This document shows, piece by piece, positions 1-8,393 of a stretch of 64,000 bases of DNA. Each line of letters starts with the position of its first letter. Within the stretch, counting starts at the first letter, position 1. Source of the stretch: Bog-950 sp044225825 (GTDB taxonomy: Bacteria > Bacteroidota > Bacteroidia > Chitinophagales > LD1); assembly GCA_044225825.1 (NCBI GenBank), contig JBGAIB010000006.1, positions 186,001-250,000 on the forward strand, read 5' to 3'. The notes beneath the pieces were generated by a model. It saw only the letters and a program-made list of their open reading frames with translations, ran no database searches and was not told the DNA's origin. The position numbers were made by a program, and so were the translations under genes.

Positions 1-239
1 TAGGAAGATCCGTAAAAGGTGGTGGTAATGACTGTGCGGGTGGGGATGCGTCCATCCATAGAGCCACTTTTTGTAAGCAACATACCATTCACCAGCTGGT
101 CCTGACGCAGCGTAAAAGGCTTGCCATTAATGGAGGCCATCATCATCCCGTCTGATAGGCTATTATCATCGCGCTTTATAAAGGAGGATGCCGTAATGGC
201 CAGTACAAATAGTGCTAAAGAAGTAAACACTCGCATCAT
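1..239 (-). CDS. Secreted hypothetical protein, 3' part outside window
   Basis: Reading the minus strand from an ATG at 239 gives about 79 residues with no stop before the window edge. The start MMRVFTSLALFVLAITASS is a typical signal peptide, so the product is probably exported. The mature part visible (SINGKPFTLRQDQLVNGMLL) has no motif I recognise. A second ATG directly follows the first, so the start may be 236. The gene is divergent from mdh, with about 290 bp between them. Function unknown; only the N-terminus is visible. Confidence 0.6.
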   Translation of the reverse strand, partial: MMRVFTSLALFVLAITASSFIKRDDNSLSDGMMMASINGKPFTLRQDQLVNGMLLTKSGSMDGRIPTRTVITTTFYGSS

Positions 240-531
240 ACATTCAATTATCTAAAGGGCCAGTGCCAAAATGGATGCCACGTACTGTGTGATGTGTTTT
301 TGATACGTGTAAATAATAGAAAATCAATGTTTAAAAGGTCTTTGTGGGTTATTTTTTACGGTGTTAGTTTCTTGTGCCTAATGGAAATAAATAGCCTGCC
401 TGCGTAGTTAACGCCTCAACCCCGTAGAAATATTTCCAACGGTTACGACAAGCTGCTGAAACTCATTTGACCGTTTTGTGTTTTAGGCTATGTTTGCAAC
501 GCTTTTTAAACCAAAAAACAATCACTTTTTT

Positions 532-1467
532 ATGAAAATTACCGTAGTAGGTGCCGGAGCTGTTGGAGCCACCGTAGCCGATAATATCGCCCGTAAAGAG
601 TTATGTCAGGAACTGGTTTTATTGGATATTAAGGAAGGTTTTGCCGAAGGTAAAGCCATGGACATGAACCAAACTGCTGCCCTGCTGGGATTTGATAATG
701 TTATTACAGGAACCACCAACGACTACTCAAAAACTGCAGGCAGTTCGGTGGTAGTTATTACCAGTGGCATTCCGCGCAAGCCGGGTATGACCCGCGAAGA
801 ACTTATCGGTACCAACGCCGGTATCGTAAAAGGAGTTACTGAAAACATCCTGAAATATTCTCCAGATGCCATCATAGTGGTAATCAGTAACCCCATGGAC
901 ACAATGACTTACCTGGCGTTGAAGAGCAGCGGTTTGCCAAAGAACCGAATTATAGGTATGGGTGGTATATTGGATAGCAGCCGCTTTAAATATTACCTGA
1001 GCCAGGCATTAAAATGCGCTCCGAGCGATTTACAAGCCAGCGTAATCGGCGGCCACGGCGATACAACGATGATTCCTCTGGCCCGCTTAGCTACTTACCA
1101 GGGCGTACCTGTAAGCAGCCTGCTGGATGCTGAAAGCCTGAACAAAGTAGTAGCTGACACCATGGTTGGTGGTGCTACGCTTACCAAACTGATTGGTACC
1201 AGCGCCTGGTATGCACCGGGAGCTTCGGGTGCAGCGCTTGTTGAAAGCATTGTACGCGACGAGAAGAAGATTTTCCCTTGCTGCGTATCGTTGGAAGGCG
1301 AATACGGCCAGAAAGATATTTGCCTGGGCGTTCCGGTTGTTATCGGTAAAAATGGTTGGGAAAAAATTGTTGATTATAAACTTACCGCCGACGAACAAGC
1401 CGCTTTTGATAAGAGCGCAGAAGCCGTTCGCAGCATGAACAGCGTATTGAGCACGCTGGGTATGTAA
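532..1467 (+). CDS. mdh: Malate dehydrogenase, LDH-like type
   Basis: Interconverts malate and oxaloacetate with NAD in the TCA cycle, in the cytoplasm. The 311-residue protein shows the Rossmann motif GAGAVG at residues 7-12 and D32, which selects NAD. Mobile-loop arginines R82 and R88, N120 in SNPMD, R151 and the catalytic pair D148/H175 (in GGHGD) are all present, so the active site is complete. An in-frame ATG at 490 would add 14 residues (MFATLFKPKNNHFF) ahead of the Rossmann strand. The family normally begins at MKITVVGAG, so 532 is chosen. It is a single-gene unit closed by a hairpin terminator. The loop arginine R82 fits malate rather than lactate as substrate. Confidence 0.96.
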   Translation: MKITVVGAGAVGATVADNIARKELCQELVLLDIKEGFAEGKAMDMNQTAALLGFDNVITGTTNDYSKTAGSSVVVITSGIPRKPGMTREELIGTNAGIVKGVTENILKYSPDAIIVVISNPMDTMTYLALKSSGLPKNRIIGMGGILDSSRFKYYLSQALKCAPSDLQASVIGGHGDTTMIPLARLATYQGVPVSSLLDAESLNKVVADTMVGGATLTKLIGTSAWYAPGASGAALVESIVRDEKKIFPCCVSLEGEYGQKDICLGVPVVIGKNGWEKIVDYKLTADEQAAFDKSAEAVRSMNSVLSTLGM

Positions 1468-1497
1468 TTAGCGTAACTACCAACTAAATTTGAATAA

Positions 1498-1533
1498 GCC
1501 CCTGCTATCTATGAATGGCAGGGGCGTTTTTTT
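1498..1533 (+). terminator. Rho-independent terminator of mdh
   Basis: An 8-bp perfect stem GCCCCTGC (1498-1505) / GCAGGGGC (1518-1525) with a 12-nt loop is followed by G and seven T. It lies 31 bp after the mdh stop. Confidence 0.85.
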
Positions 1534-1676
1534 GTGTAAGGTTTTAATGATGCAAAATGGAGATTGCAAAATTTTCCCCAAAACGCTACGCCTTACAGCG
1601 TACTTTCCCAGAGGTGAATTGGTTGGCATACTTGTTTTGTATAGTCCCGTATTAGTAACCACTAAAACCACCTGCT

Positions 1677-1955
1677 ATGAACTTGTTTTACAACCCTTCA
1701 ATTTTTGCGCTGCGCCAATTGGTTGATACCGCAAATGCTCAAGAACCTGTTCACAACATTGCCGTTGACTATGACGGCGAAGTAATTGTTGATCCGGAAA
1801 AACATTATCCGCAGGTGGATTTGAAACGTTATAAGTACCATACCTGCGTGAAACTGGATTCGGAGGGTAAAGTGCGTGAACTTTTCCGTGAGTTGGTAGC
1901 TATTTTTAATGCCACCAATACCCTGGTTCATAATAAACTTAACCGCGCTGCTTAG
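1677..1955 (+). CDS. Small hypothetical protein, 92 aa
   Basis: A 92-residue protein (MNLFYNPSIFALRQLVDTA...) without signal peptide or membrane segment. The middle looks like a short beta sheet (HNIAVDYDGEVIVDPE) followed by an amphipathic helix (VRELFRELVAIFNATNTLVH). It resembles no family I can name. The composition is that of a real folded protein, and its stop overlaps the stop of the convergent gene (1952) by 4 nt, as in compact backbone DNA. Start chosen at the only early ATG. Confidence 0.65.
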   Translation: MNLFYNPSIFALRQLVDTANAQEPVHNIAVDYDGEVIVDPEKHYPQVDLKRYKYHTCVKLDSEGKVRELFRELVAIFNATNTLVHNKLNRAA

Positions 1956-3334
1956 TATAGCATTTGGTCGAGCAAATTACCGTAAAGGCTCATAAAGCCA
2001 TTGCGGTAATACGCCATACGTGATTCAAAATCGGGTGGCAGTGGTGCTTTGCCCTGCTTGTACCGGACGACGGTTTTGAGCATATTGAAAAAGCCGTCGT
2101 ATTCCGCCGTCATGGGGTTTTCTTTACGCGCTGCCAAAAACTTTTTGTTCACGTTTACAAGACGGGCTGCGGTGGTCCAATCCCCTTCTAAGGCAAAGTA
2201 GCAATTGTGTACCACTCGATTTAAAATATCGTTAAGCAAATCTGTATCCGACCGGGGAAATTGCATGGTAAGTGTCAGCATCTCCCAGGCCTTCTCAAAT
2301 TCTTTCTTATTTAAGTAAAGCAGTGCCAGGTTACGTGCCAGGTTTAACTGCATCCCTTTATCTTCTTCGCGACCGAGTATGAATCTTAACCGGTTTAAAA
2401 TTTCTTCTGCTTCGTTCAGTTCTTTATTGATAAGAGCAATTACGCCATACATTACAATGTGGTATCGGTTATTGCCCAGGTTATGACCCCAGCGCCTGAA
2501 TATTTCGCGATAGCTTTGCAGGGCATCGGCAAACATGTTACAATGGGTATAGGCCTTTGCCATTTTGGTAGTGGCGTATACCCGCATGTTTTCGGGCACT
2601 GCCTCCCCTGCAAGTTCCATTTCCGTTAAGGCGTTTCGGTGGCTCAGCAACAAATTATCTGCGTCGTGCGTGTAAAAGTCATAGTAAGTAGCCTTACATA
2701 ACCAAAACTGAAAATTGGCCCGGTGCAGGGGTTGGCCTGCTAGTTTTTCTTCCCAATGCTGGATGGTGGTTTTATAGGTAGGTTCAAATGCAGGCCCCCC
2801 GCCGGTAACCGCATGATAGAAGATGCGGGTTAGCAGGCACATGAGTTGCACCTCAGCTTCATCCTCCAGGGTTTTTTCAGGAAGCGATTGCAGATAACGT
2901 TTTGCATACAGCAGTAGTCTTTCCTCATCGTAGGCATCGGTTCCCACCCGGCGCAGCACAAACAGCACCTTTCGGTAAAAGGCGGTGAGTTCTGCCTGAT
3001 TCTTTTTCTTCAACAATTGCCGCTCGCTAATCTTTATTTCATGGAACAACAGATCCATCAGGTTGCGTTCGCATAAGAGGTTAAATGTGGAACCAATATC
3101 AGGCCCGCACAGGTGGGCTAAACATTTTTCCAACAACACCGAATTGAGCTTATCGTAATGAGAGGCTGAAAGGTTCAGTTGTTTCAAACCGCTTTTATCT
3201 ATATAAGCTTTGTTCTTGCGGTTATCAATCAGCAGGTGCAATACCTCCTCTTCACGTCCTGTAAGGGGCATGTGGCGGATGTTCGCTATCTCCTCGTCGG
3301 TAAGCGAACGGATAAAATCCAATAAAAATCCCAT
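1952..3334 (-). CDS. TPR-like helical hypothetical protein, 460 aa
   Basis: A 460-residue cytosolic protein. The N-terminus (DFIRSLTDEEIANIRHMPLTGREEEVLHLLID) could be a small helical domain. The rest is a string of amphipathic helix pairs with the spacing of tetratricopeptide repeats, for example around AKAYTHCNMFADALQSYREI and LNLARNLALLYLNKKEFEKA. Such proteins are usually interaction scaffolds. No catalytic motif was seen. It is convergent with the 92-aa gene and divergent from the retropepsin gene. The family is common in Bacteroidota genomes but its function is unknown to me. Confidence 0.8.
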   Translation of the reverse strand: MGFLLDFIRSLTDEEIANIRHMPLTGREEEVLHLLIDNRKNKAYIDKSGLKQLNLSASHYDKLNSVLLEKCLAHLCGPDIGSTFNLLCERNLMDLLFHEIKISERQLLKKKNQAELTAFYRKVLFVLRRVGTDAYDEERLLLYAKRYLQSLPEKTLEDEAEVQLMCLLTRIFYHAVTGGGPAFEPTYKTTIQHWEEKLAGQPLHRANFQFWLCKATYYDFYTHDADNLLLSHRNALTEMELAGEAVPENMRVYATTKMAKAYTHCNMFADALQSYREIFRRWGHNLGNNRYHIVMYGVIALINKELNEAEEILNRLRFILGREEDKGMQLNLARNLALLYLNKKEFEKAWEMLTLTMQFPRSDTDLLNDILNRVVHNCYFALEGDWTTAARLVNVNKKFLAARKENPMTAEYDGFFNMLKTVVRYKQGKAPLPPDFESRMAYYRNGFMSLYGNLLDQMLY

Positions 3335-3416
3335 AGCTAGCCAAATATCACGGCCTCTAAATTATAACAGCAGTTGCTAAGCCCGCGGGTAGCTTTTCAA
3401 GAGTTGTTTGTAACCG

Positions 3417-3446
3417 TTGTTGCTATGTATTCTAATTCTATATTTG
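3417..3446 (+). promoter_or_regulatory. Bacteroidota-type promoter, near-leaderless
   Basis: TTG at 3417-3419, 19 nt spacer, then TATATTTG at 3439-3446, matching the TTG-N19-TAnnTTTG consensus. Transcription should start within a few bases of the ATG at 3453, so the message would be leaderless or nearly so. This also excludes the upstream in-frame ATG at 3417. Confidence 0.6.
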
Positions 3447-3452
3447 AGGCCT

Positions 3453-3887
3453 ATGGCAACCAAACAAATTACCGCAAAAATGCTGCTTACGGAGTTAGAC
3501 GGAGGCGGCTACCATCTTTTTTTAAGTGTAAAAGTAAATGGCAAGCGAGCCCGCTTTTTAATCGATACCGGTGCTTCGAAATCGGTTATTGATAAAGGAT
3601 TTTACGAAAAACACCTGGCAAGTAAAAAAGCACTTAAAACCATTAAACGCGAAACAGCCGGGTTGCATAGTTCGGTTCCCGAGTCGCACTTTGGCACCCT
3701 TAAGGAATTAGAAATTGGAAAGCTAAAAGTTAAAAACTACCCCGTAGCAGCGGTTGACTTAGGGCATGTAAATGCTACTTATGCCAAGCTGAAGAAACCA
3801 AAGATCCAGGGCATTCTGGGCAGCGATTTAATGCTGAAACACAAAATGGTGCTCGATTACGGCAGCGGCACACTTTACATTCCGTAA
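3453..3887 (+). CDS. Retropepsin-like aspartic protease
   Basis: A 144-residue single-lobe aspartic protease homologue. The catalytic motif appears as FLIDTGASKSVID (residues ~36-48) and the second conserved element as GILGSDLMLKHKMVLDY near the C-terminus. Retropepsins have one D-T/S-G motif per chain and act as homodimers. No signal peptide follows from the chosen start, so it would be cytoplasmic. An in-frame ATG at 3417 would add a hydrophobic stretch (LLCILILYL), but a promoter lies between the two starts, so 3453 is preferred. The 3' end overlaps the convergent HMA gene by 13 nt. Substrate unknown. Confidence 0.85.
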   Translation: MATKQITAKMLLTELDGGGYHLFLSVKVNGKRARFLIDTGASKSVIDKGFYEKHLASKKALKTIKRETAGLHSSVPESHFGTLKELEIGKLKVKNYPVAAVDLGHVNATYAKLKKPKIQGILGSDLMLKHKMVLDYGSGTLYIP

Positions 3888-4243
3888 TACTTATACCTGC
3901 AAACAAAAACGCCCGTGATTTTATCACGGGCGTGTTTGTCATCCTTTTTTACATCATCGGCATCATAGCCGGTTTTTGAAATTACCTGGCGAATTTGGTC
4001 GGCTGTAATTTGGGAGGGGTCGTACTTGACTTTTACTTTTTTGTTATTTACGTTTAATACGGCTTCTTCTACGCCCGCAGTAGCTTTCAATACCTTTTCA
4101 ATACGGTTTTTGCACGAACCGCAAATGGCCGAAGTTTTTATAGTGACAGTTTCCGATTTGGGTTTGGCCTCCGCTTTTATGCTAACTGCCATAATAGTAA
4201 TAAGCAGTATAGCCGATAGAAATGTTTTTGCGTGATTTTTCAT
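3875..4243 (-). CDS. Exported HMA (heavy-metal-associated) domain protein
   Basis: 122 residues: a signal peptide (MKNHAKTFLSAILLITIMAVS), then an HMA fold with the metal-binding motif CGSCKNR and the usual bab-bab pattern ending GYDADDV. HMA domains bind Cu(I) or related soft metals through the CxxC pair; here it would act in the periplasm. It follows the TonB receptor (4320) and the HYC_CC_PP gene (6585) on the same strand, so a metal uptake or handling operon is likely. Oddity: the last ~20 codons run through a strong terminator hairpin (3902-3933), and the stop at 3875 lies beyond it and inside the convergent gene. The original stop was probably lost. Confidence 0.85.
   Translation of the reverse strand: MKNHAKTFLSAILLITIMAVSIKAEAKPKSETVTIKTSAICGSCKNRIEKVLKATAGVEEAVLNVNNKKVKVKYDPSQITADQIRQVISKTGYDADDVKKDDKHARDKITGVFVCRYKYYGM
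3902..3933 (-). terminator. Terminator hairpin inside the 3' end of the HMA gene
   Basis: An 11-bp stem ACGCCCGTGAT / ATCACGGGCGT with a 3-nt loop spans 3909-3933. On the minus strand it is followed by TTTTTGTTTG. It could also stop plus-strand transcripts of the retropepsin gene, so it may work in both directions. Confidence 0.7.
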
Positions 4244-4319
4244 AACACTTGTTTTACAATTTTAAAAATAGGAAGAATTGGATTTGCCGAATGGCTTTCT
4301 AGGTTTTGTTAACTATATT

Positions 4320-6500
4320 TTATTTCATCGTATATCTGAATCCCAGAAAAGCCATTGCACCCCGGGTTGGCCCCCAAACCAACGAAGCGTCAAACTGGTT
4401 GCTAAACGGTGCATCGCCTGCAATGATGGGGCTCTTCTGAATAAAGTTGATAAGGTTTTCACCACCCGCATATACTTCCCATTTTTTCCAGCTAAACGTA
4501 ATCTGCGCGTTTAGCTGAAACCAATCTTTTGATAGCAGCGGACGTTGATTCGCAAGGTCGTTAACTGCAGTGCTCGGTATGCGTGTTTTGCCATACCAAT
4601 TAAGGCTGCTGTTAAACCGCCAGTGTTTATTGCGCGTGGTATATTGAAGTGATAACAGCCCACGATGCTGCGGACGCAGCGGATAAATTTTACGGCCTTC
4701 CTTATAATCGGTTTTGTTTTGTTCGAACTTGTAAGCCAGTTTTACCTCAAACCTTTTTACCGGTTCGTAACTTATTTCGGCCTGCAGGGCATTGGCAAAG
4801 GATTTGCCTTCCAGGTTATAGAATTGCAGCTTTCGGGTGTCTTCGATGTCGGCTACCACCTGATGTGTAAAGTCTGTCCGGTAATAATCTATGCTAATGG
4901 TGCCTTCGCGGAAGTTGAGGAAGAATTTATAGCTTAAACTGGCGCCGTAGTTCCAGGCTTCTTCATATCGCAGATCGGGAGCTACCACTATCTCCCGATT
5001 ATTCGCGAGCCAGCCAAAGTTTTCGGCAAAAATGGTTGGCACCCGGTAGCCACGGCCGGCAGAAAGGCGTAGGCTGAAGTCGTATAATATTTTCCACTTC
5101 AGGTTAAAGCGTGGTGTAATAAAGGGGCCATATAAATTGTGATAATCAGCGCGAACGCCTCCCACTACTGTCAGTTTTTCATCGCGGCCCCATATAAAAG
5201 TGCCTTCTGCAAATGCACCAGGTACTATTTCAAGCCGATTGCGGCGAAGGGTATCCAACTGCTCTACCACCTTGTCAACCTGGGTACTTAATCCTGCTTT
5301 TAAAGTAAGCTTGTCGAAACTGTGCTGCAAAATCAAGTTTACGTATCCATAGTGTTCCCATGCATTGTAGTTGCGCCTGCCTACATAGCCATACTGGTTG
5401 TGATAGCCGTATTTGTATTGCACGCCTATATAATCGTTATCCTTAATTACAAAGCCCGTTTTGGCAAACGCGTCTACTTTTTGAGTGGTAAGCCGCACGC
5501 CCCAATGGTTTTGTATTGCAGGATTTTCAGCAGGGTTAAAACTGCGCATACCGCCCTGCCGATCGTCGTATGTAACGTTAAGCACCAATGCCACCATGCC
5601 ACCTTTGGGTCGCTGGTAATTAAAGCGGTTCAACACGTTTATGTTTTTTACCAGCGGATTGTCGATAAAGTGGTCATGGTTCATATCCTGCTTCAGCCAG
5701 TTAAAAGCACCGTTTACAGCCCCCAGGTAACTCCATTGGTTACCGATTTTATGAGCAGTGATCAGGTTCAATTCGGTTCGCGCGTCCTGATTTAAAAAGA
5801 GGTTTACAAAAAGGCGCTCGGTGTTTTGTGGTTTTTTGTATTCCACATTTATCTGTCCGGTAATGCCTTCGTAGCCATTTACTACACTTCCGGCCCCTTT
5901 GTTTACCTGTATTGAATTCATCCAGGGACCAGGCACATATAACATACCAAAGGTATTTCCCAACCCCCGAATACCGGGCAGGTTTTCGGTCATCATTTGG
6001 GTATAAACCCCATCCAACCCCAACATCCTGATTTCCTTGGCCCCGGATACAGCATCGCTGTAACTTACATCTACGGTAGCGCTGTTCTCGAATGTCTCGC
6101 TTAAGTTGCAGCAGGCGTCATTTACAAGATCGGCTTGTGTAAACGACTCAACATTGGCAACTGAACTTTCGCTTCTGTTACTGATAATGTTCACTTCGGC
6201 CAGGCCAATGGCACGCAGGGTGGTTTCAATAAAGTGGCGACCCTGTAGTGCAATAGTATCTGCCTGGTAAAACGCATCCGATATTATAAGGGTGTCTACC
6301 TGTAATTTCACCGCCTTCAACATAAAATGCCCGGTGCTGTCCGAATAGGTTCCATTGTCGGTGCCCTTTATATAAACCCGCACATCAGTAGCGGGCGTTT
6401 TTCCATTGTTGCCGCTGTGCCACAGCTGGCCTTGCAATATTTGGGCGTGGGCGATAAAACCACTGCAAACGCTTATAAGTGCTAAGACAATTCTCTTCAT
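4320..6500 (-). CDS. TonB-dependent outer-membrane receptor, metal-linked
   Basis: A 726-residue receptor with a signal peptide (MKRIVLALISVCSGFIAHAQ) and a carboxypeptidase-regulatory-like beta domain to about residue 105. The plug contains DACCNLSETFE, LPGIRGLGNTFGMLYVPGPW and NGYEGITGQINVEY, and a 22-strand-type barrel ends in an aromatic-rich tail (FLGFRYTMK). The CC pair in the plug, the HYC_CC_PP gene upstream and the HMA gene downstream point to a metal ion or metal chelate (copper is a guess). The start at 6539 would place extra residues before the signal peptide, so the ATG at 6500 is used. It is probably cotranscribed 6585 to 4320 to 3875. Confidence 0.9.
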   Translation of the reverse strand: MKRIVLALISVCSGFIAHAQILQGQLWHSGNNGKTPATDVRVYIKGTDNGTYSDSTGHFMLKAVKLQVDTLIISDAFYQADTIALQGRHFIETTLRAIGLAEVNIISNRSESSVANVESFTQADLVNDACCNLSETFENSATVDVSYSDAVSGAKEIRMLGLDGVYTQMMTENLPGIRGLGNTFGMLYVPGPWMNSIQVNKGAGSVVNGYEGITGQINVEYKKPQNTERLFVNLFLNQDARTELNLITAHKIGNQWSYLGAVNGAFNWLKQDMNHDHFIDNPLVKNINVLNRFNYQRPKGGMVALVLNVTYDDRQGGMRSFNPAENPAIQNHWGVRLTTQKVDAFAKTGFVIKDNDYIGVQYKYGYHNQYGYVGRRNYNAWEHYGYVNLILQHSFDKLTLKAGLSTQVDKVVEQLDTLRRNRLEIVPGAFAEGTFIWGRDEKLTVVGGVRADYHNLYGPFITPRFNLKWKILYDFSLRLSAGRGYRVPTIFAENFGWLANNREIVVAPDLRYEEAWNYGASLSYKFFLNFREGTISIDYYRTDFTHQVVADIEDTRKLQFYNLEGKSFANALQAEISYEPVKRFEVKLAYKFEQNKTDYKEGRKIYPLRPQHRGLLSLQYTTRNKHWRFNSSLNWYGKTRIPSTAVNDLANQRPLLSKDWFQLNAQITFSWKKWEVYAGGENLINFIQKSPIIAGDAPFSNQFDASLVWGPTRGAMAFLGFRYTMK

Positions 6501-6584
6501 ACCAATTTTTGAAAACACAGGAAATAGGGGGAGCAGCACAAGGCCTGAACAAGATGCCAGGGCGCTTCAAAAAATGGAGAAGAT

Positions 6585-7010
6585 CTAAATACGGAATACC
6601 TGCGTAAAGCAGGTAGTTTTCAGCAGTAAAGGGGGGATTCCCCTGCTGTATAAAGTGCAGTCGAGGTTAGTTAGCTGTGGAACAGCGATGTATGTGGCAG
6701 TTAAAGTTATTGCACCTATCTGAACAGGTTCAAACTGGGTGGAATAAGTGCCACTGACTGCTTGCTTTACCAAGGCCTGGTTTATGGAGCAGCAGGGGCC
6801 TTTGCTAAAATTGGTTGCTGAAGCGTGGTTAGCGGTTTGCTTATTTTTGCAGCAGCCATGTTGCGAAGTATGTCTGCAGTTGGCAGGTGGCGAAAAGCTA
6901 AGCGACATTTCGCCGGTTTTAAGGCAGGTACGCGCATACAACATTTGACCGCTATCAGCAAATAGCAGTAAAACGGCAGTAAGCAAGCATATAAAGCGCT
7001 TAAAAAGCAT
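6585..7010 (-). CDS. HYC_CC_PP-type small cysteine-rich exported protein
   Basis: A 141-residue exported protein: hydrophobic leader (MLFKRFICLLTAVLLLFADSG), then a Cys/His-rich part with HGCCKNK and GPCCS, and a tail rich in prolines (RGIPPLLLK). This matches the Bacteroidota family found beside TonB receptors for metals, whose name comes from its conserved HYC, CC and PP positions; here the HYC element appears as HGC. The cysteines may bind metal. An in-frame ATG at 7049 lies upstream of a TATCTTTG promoter element (7015-7022), so 7010 is the real start. First gene of the likely metal operon. Confidence 0.75.
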   Translation of the reverse strand: MLFKRFICLLTAVLLLFADSGQMLYARTCLKTGEMSLSFSPPANCRHTSQHGCCKNKQTANHASATNFSKGPCCSINQALVKQAVSGTYSTQFEPVQIGAITLTATYIAVPQLTNLDCTLYSRGIPPLLLKTTCFTQVFRI

Positions 7011-7014
7011 ACTG

Positions 7015-7022
7015 CAAAGATA
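7015..7022 (-). promoter_or_regulatory. -7 promoter element TATCTTTG of the metal operon
   Basis: On the minus strand TATCTTTG matches the Bacteroidota TAnnTTTG element 4 nt before the ATG at 7010. No TTG is found at the ideal 19-nt spacing, so only half of the promoter is supported. The very short leader implies near-leaderless translation. Confidence 0.5.
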
Positions 7023-7121
7023 GAAGAACTGATTTAAAGGGTTGGGCATTGCGAATTTTTAACGGCTTTGGCAACTTTGTCTACCCGGCAAACGTTGTTT
7101 ATTCACTCTCAACTAAATGTA

Positions 7122-7129
7122 TACTTTTG
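7122..7129 (+). promoter_or_regulatory. -7 promoter element TACTTTTG
   Basis: TACTTTTG fits TAnnTTTG and lies 8 nt before the ATG at 7138. A TTG occurs at 7095-7097, farther than the ideal spacing. It supports 7138 over the in-frame ATG at 7117 as start of the DUF4249 gene. Confidence 0.45.
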
Positions 7130-7137
7130 CCCCTCGC

Positions 7138-8169
7138 ATGAAAGCAAAACACGCTCTGTATCTGTTACTGTTGTTAGGCCTGGGTGCCTGCGAAAAGGAC
7201 TTTGATGTTACCGCCGATTACCTGGAAACACCGGTAGTATATGCCCTGCTCAACGCTCAGGAGAATACGCATTATGTGCGCATACAAAAGGGGTATTTAA
7301 TTGATGGTAATGCCTATACAGGGGCCGCTAATCCTGATTCGATTTATTACAGCGACAGCCTGTTTGTGCAAATTAAGACCCTGCCTAACGGTAACACCTT
7401 TACCCTTGAAAAAGTAGACGGGAACCTGATTGGTCTGCCAAAAGAACCAGGTAGTTTTGCCAACCAACCCAATATCCTGTATCGTTTGAATGTTAATCTT
7501 GATCCCACCAAAAGCTATCAACTGGTGGTTAGGAATACATCCAATAACAAGGAGTTTAGCGCCACCACTACCCTGGTCAATGATTTTACTGTAATAACCC
7601 CTTATAAAGGTCAAAAGTTACCGCTGCTTACTACCGATCCACCAAAGTTAACCTATTATACCGCTCAAAATGCCGGGGTGTATGATATGAAGGTGCGTTT
7701 TCCTTACAAGGAATATGATGCTGTTACCAATGCTTTGCTGCGCGATACTTTTGAGGACATATATATCTTCCGCTCACAGCTGGTATCGTTTGGAACTGTG
7801 CCTACACAGCAACTGGTTGATTTCAACGCAGTGTATATCATGAATTCCCTTCAACGCCACTTAACCAAAACCACCAGTGTTTACCGCACCTTTAATCCCC
7901 AGGCAGGTATGACCTTTTTCTATGCCGCCGGGGGCGAGGAGCTAGCCAAATTTACCAGCAGCCAGTTGGCCCAGGCTAACAGCCTTGCCAGTAATGAAGC
8001 CCTTCCGCCTTATACCAACGTGGAAGGCGGTTATGGTATTTTCAGCAGCCGTTACTTTAAACAGGTGGATAGCGTGGTGCTTACTACCGATGCACTGGAT
8101 AGCCTGGCCTGCAGCCCATTGATGAGTGGCCTGCGGTTTAAAGGTGGCCACAACCAGATTTGCGATTAA
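7138..8169 (+). CDS. DUF4249-family lipoprotein (orphan)
   Basis: A 343-residue lipoprotein with signal sequence and lipobox LLGLGAC (lipidated C18), followed by EKDFD as in most DUF4249 proteins. The repeated beta-rich segments (YVRIQKGYLIDG, YRLNVNLDPTKSYQLVVRN) and the C-terminal YGIFSSRYFKQVDSV correspond to the family. DUF4249 proteins usually sit next to a TonB-dependent receptor and are thought to be its surface partner. Here no receptor is adjacent; dnaK follows. The start at 7138 is set by a promoter element just upstream. A second DUF4249 gene lies at 19811, there with its receptor. Confidence 0.88.
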   Translation: MKAKHALYLLLLLGLGACEKDFDVTADYLETPVVYALLNAQENTHYVRIQKGYLIDGNAYTGAANPDSIYYSDSLFVQIKTLPNGNTFTLEKVDGNLIGLPKEPGSFANQPNILYRLNVNLDPTKSYQLVVRNTSNNKEFSATTTLVNDFTVITPYKGQKLPLLTTDPPKLTYYTAQNAGVYDMKVRFPYKEYDAVTNALLRDTFEDIYIFRSQLVSFGTVPTQQLVDFNAVYIMNSLQRHLTKTTSVYRTFNPQAGMTFFYAAGGEELAKFTSSQLAQANSLASNEALPPYTNVEGGYGIFSSRYFKQVDSVVLTTDALDSLACSPLMSGLRFKGGHNQICD

Positions 8170-8393
8170 GAAGGATACGTCAGTAGCCTTGGTTACATGA
8201 GTTAGCATTCAATTTACATGATAACGCTCTTGTCTTATGACAAATTGGCGAATTGATAATCAGTCAATTAGGCTTTTAACAAAAGCTTTTGGCAGATGAT
8301 TTTCTTCAAAATGTCATTTTTGCCCGCCCCGGAGGCAAAACAGGCTACTGGCACGCGGATTGAGTATTAGGAGCAGACCAAAAAAACTAGATC

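Noticed and set aside
490..531. N-terminal extension of malate dehydrogenase from ATG 490
   Set aside because: The added 14 residues precede the Rossmann strand, are low in complexity and are absent from the family.
5322..5795. 157-codon plus-strand frame inside the TonB receptor gene
   Set aside because: The receptor frame on the other strand has signal peptide, plug and barrel motifs; the antisense product is composition-driven.
8170..8393. Heat-shock operator (CIRCE) upstream of dnaK
   Set aside because: No TTAGCACTC-N9-GAGTGCTAA-type inverted repeat was found in the 224-bp region.
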